A stretch of 64,000 nucleotides of DNA, taken from NCBI RefSeq assembly GCF_002741035.1, contig NZ_CP016808.1, positions 1,674,001 through 1,738,000 of the forward strand. The letters run 5' to 3'. The stretch's first letter is position 1. The number at the start of each line of letters is the position of its first letter. Source of the stretch: Paenibacillus sp. BIHB 4019. Its GTDB lineage: Bacteria; Bacillota; Bacilli; Paenibacillales; Paenibacillaceae. Below are positions 63,289 to 64,000 of this stretch, piece by piece. A model generated the notes under the pieces. It saw only the letters and a list, made by a program, of their open reading frames with translations. It was not told the origin of the DNA and ran no database searches. A program made the position numbers and the translations under genes.

Positions 63289-63332
63289 TTTATTATTTGC
63301 TAGGGCCGCCCGCGCCGCTCCCTGCCATCTGT

Positions 63333-64000
63333 TCATATCGCCTTGCGGTAATCGCTTGGCGCTACGCCTACTACATTTTTGAATGCCCGATTAAAGGAGT
63401 TGTAGTTGGTATAGCCCACTTCCTCGCTAATTTCCTGAATCGCCCTGTCCGTCTCCAGCATAAGCTGCTTCGCCCGTTCTATACGGTGGCTGATGAGCAA
63501 ATCGACGAACTTCTCGCCAACTTCATCCTTGAACAGCTTGCTTAAATATTTCGGGTTAATATCAAACAGATCGCTTAAATAATTCAGCGAAAGCTCGGGG
63601 TTATTATAATTTTCCTCCACGTATTTGCGGATTTCCAAAATATGCGTCCGATGCTTCTTGCTGCAGCGCATCGCCTGCATCTGCTCCGCCAGCTCCCGAA
63701 ACGTCTCCCAGCAAAGCAGCCGCAGATCATCCAGCACTTCCCATTCCTCCAGCCCGCGAAGGAGACGGTCGAACGAGGCCGACCACAGGTCCTGGTATTC
63801 ACGCGGCAGCTCGGCGAATTCCCGATTATAATGCTGGAACAGCAGCTGCACCGTGTTCATCATTTCCTGACGGGACAATACGGAGGCGCTGATTTGATCA
63901 AACAAACGTTCAAAATGCTTTTCCCACGTTTCATCGGACAGCCGCATCGCTTGCACGAACAGAGAAATCGTCTTAAGAAACTCATATACATCATTTTTGG
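63333..64000 (-). CDS. AraC-family regulator, C-terminal part (cut by window edge)
   Basis: The frame is open through base 64000, so the N-terminus is outside the window. The last 100 residues are two helix-turn-helices: ELSLNYLSDLFDINPKYLSK and IQEISEEVGYTNYNSFNRAF, ending VGVAPSDYRKAI. The preceding region is helical and typical of the large Paenibacillus AraC proteins, where a membrane or receiver domain lies further upstream. Not part of the glycosidase operon but convergent with its regulator. Confidence 0.88.
   Translation of the reverse strand, partial: KNDVYEFLKTISLFVQAMRLSDETWEKHFERLFDQISASVLSRQEMMNTVQLLFQHYNREFAELPREYQDLWSASFDRLLRGLEEWEVLDDLRLLCWETFRELAEQMQAMRCSKKHRTHILEIRKYVEENYNNPELSLNYLSDLFDINPKYLSKLFKDEVGEKFVDLLISHRIERAKQLMLETDRAIQEISEEVGYTNYNSFNRAFKNVVGVAPSDYRKAI

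Overview
The window looks like a chromosomal segment of a Paenibacillus-type bacterium (Bacillota, Paenibacillaceae). I infer this from family content only: YesM/YesN two-component regulators beside sugar ABC transporters, many glycoside hydrolases, a YheC/D spore-coat ATP-grasp protein, a collagen-like exosporium-type protein, a TelA/XpaC operon, and strong GGAGG ribosome sites with frequent TTG/GTG starts. No tRNA, rRNA or CRISPR array was seen.

Layout. 1-8.2 kb: a sugar-uptake locus on the minus strand (response regulator, histidine kinase, binding protein, two permeases, GH78 alpha-L-rhamnosidase cut by the window edge). 8.4-12.2 kb: thioredoxin-like protein, a PaxB/Pyr4-type membrane terpene-cyclase homologue, an alpha/beta hydrolase, and an orphan histidine kinase whose response regulator survives only as a 21-residue tail next to a mazEF module. 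13.1-18.9 kb: short repeats, a YwqB-like protein apparently lacking its SWIM finger, a SNF2 helicase, and an unknown acidic-linker protein. 19-28.5 kb: TM2 protein, TetR plus NorA-like efflux pump, AraC regulator divergent from a GH4 alpha-galactosidase, class II aldolase, YheC/D protein, collagen-like protein, F5/8C-like protein. 28.6-35.1 kb: a small membrane protein and a cohesin-plus-dockerin secreted protein, each followed by the same 77-nt structured element, then the xpaC-VWA-telA operon. 35.4-39.9 kb: methyltransferase, a 7TM histidine kinase with a BTAD response regulator, and a holin.

39.9-47.8 kb is the most unusual part: AT-rich and packed with C-terminal toxin modules and small immunity-like genes but without any secretion or delivery domain. 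It holds an intact EndoU-like toxin with a CdiI-type immunity gene, at least three broken toxin tails with their immunity genes, a second CdiI gene, an XRE regulator, and remnants of an IS3 and an IS1182 element. A repeat (R1, R2, R3) lies just downstream of three of the immunity genes. I read this as a graveyard or reservoir of polymorphic-toxin cassettes.

47.9-63.2 kb is a glycan-degradation locus on the minus strand (GH-A clan enzyme, GH3, GH38, GH125, sugar isomerase-like protein, and a domain-permuted GH3), read divergently from a LacI regulator with clear palindromes in the shared intergenic region. The pair of GH38 and GH125 alpha-mannosidases points to mannose-rich glycans. The window ends inside an AraC-type regulator.
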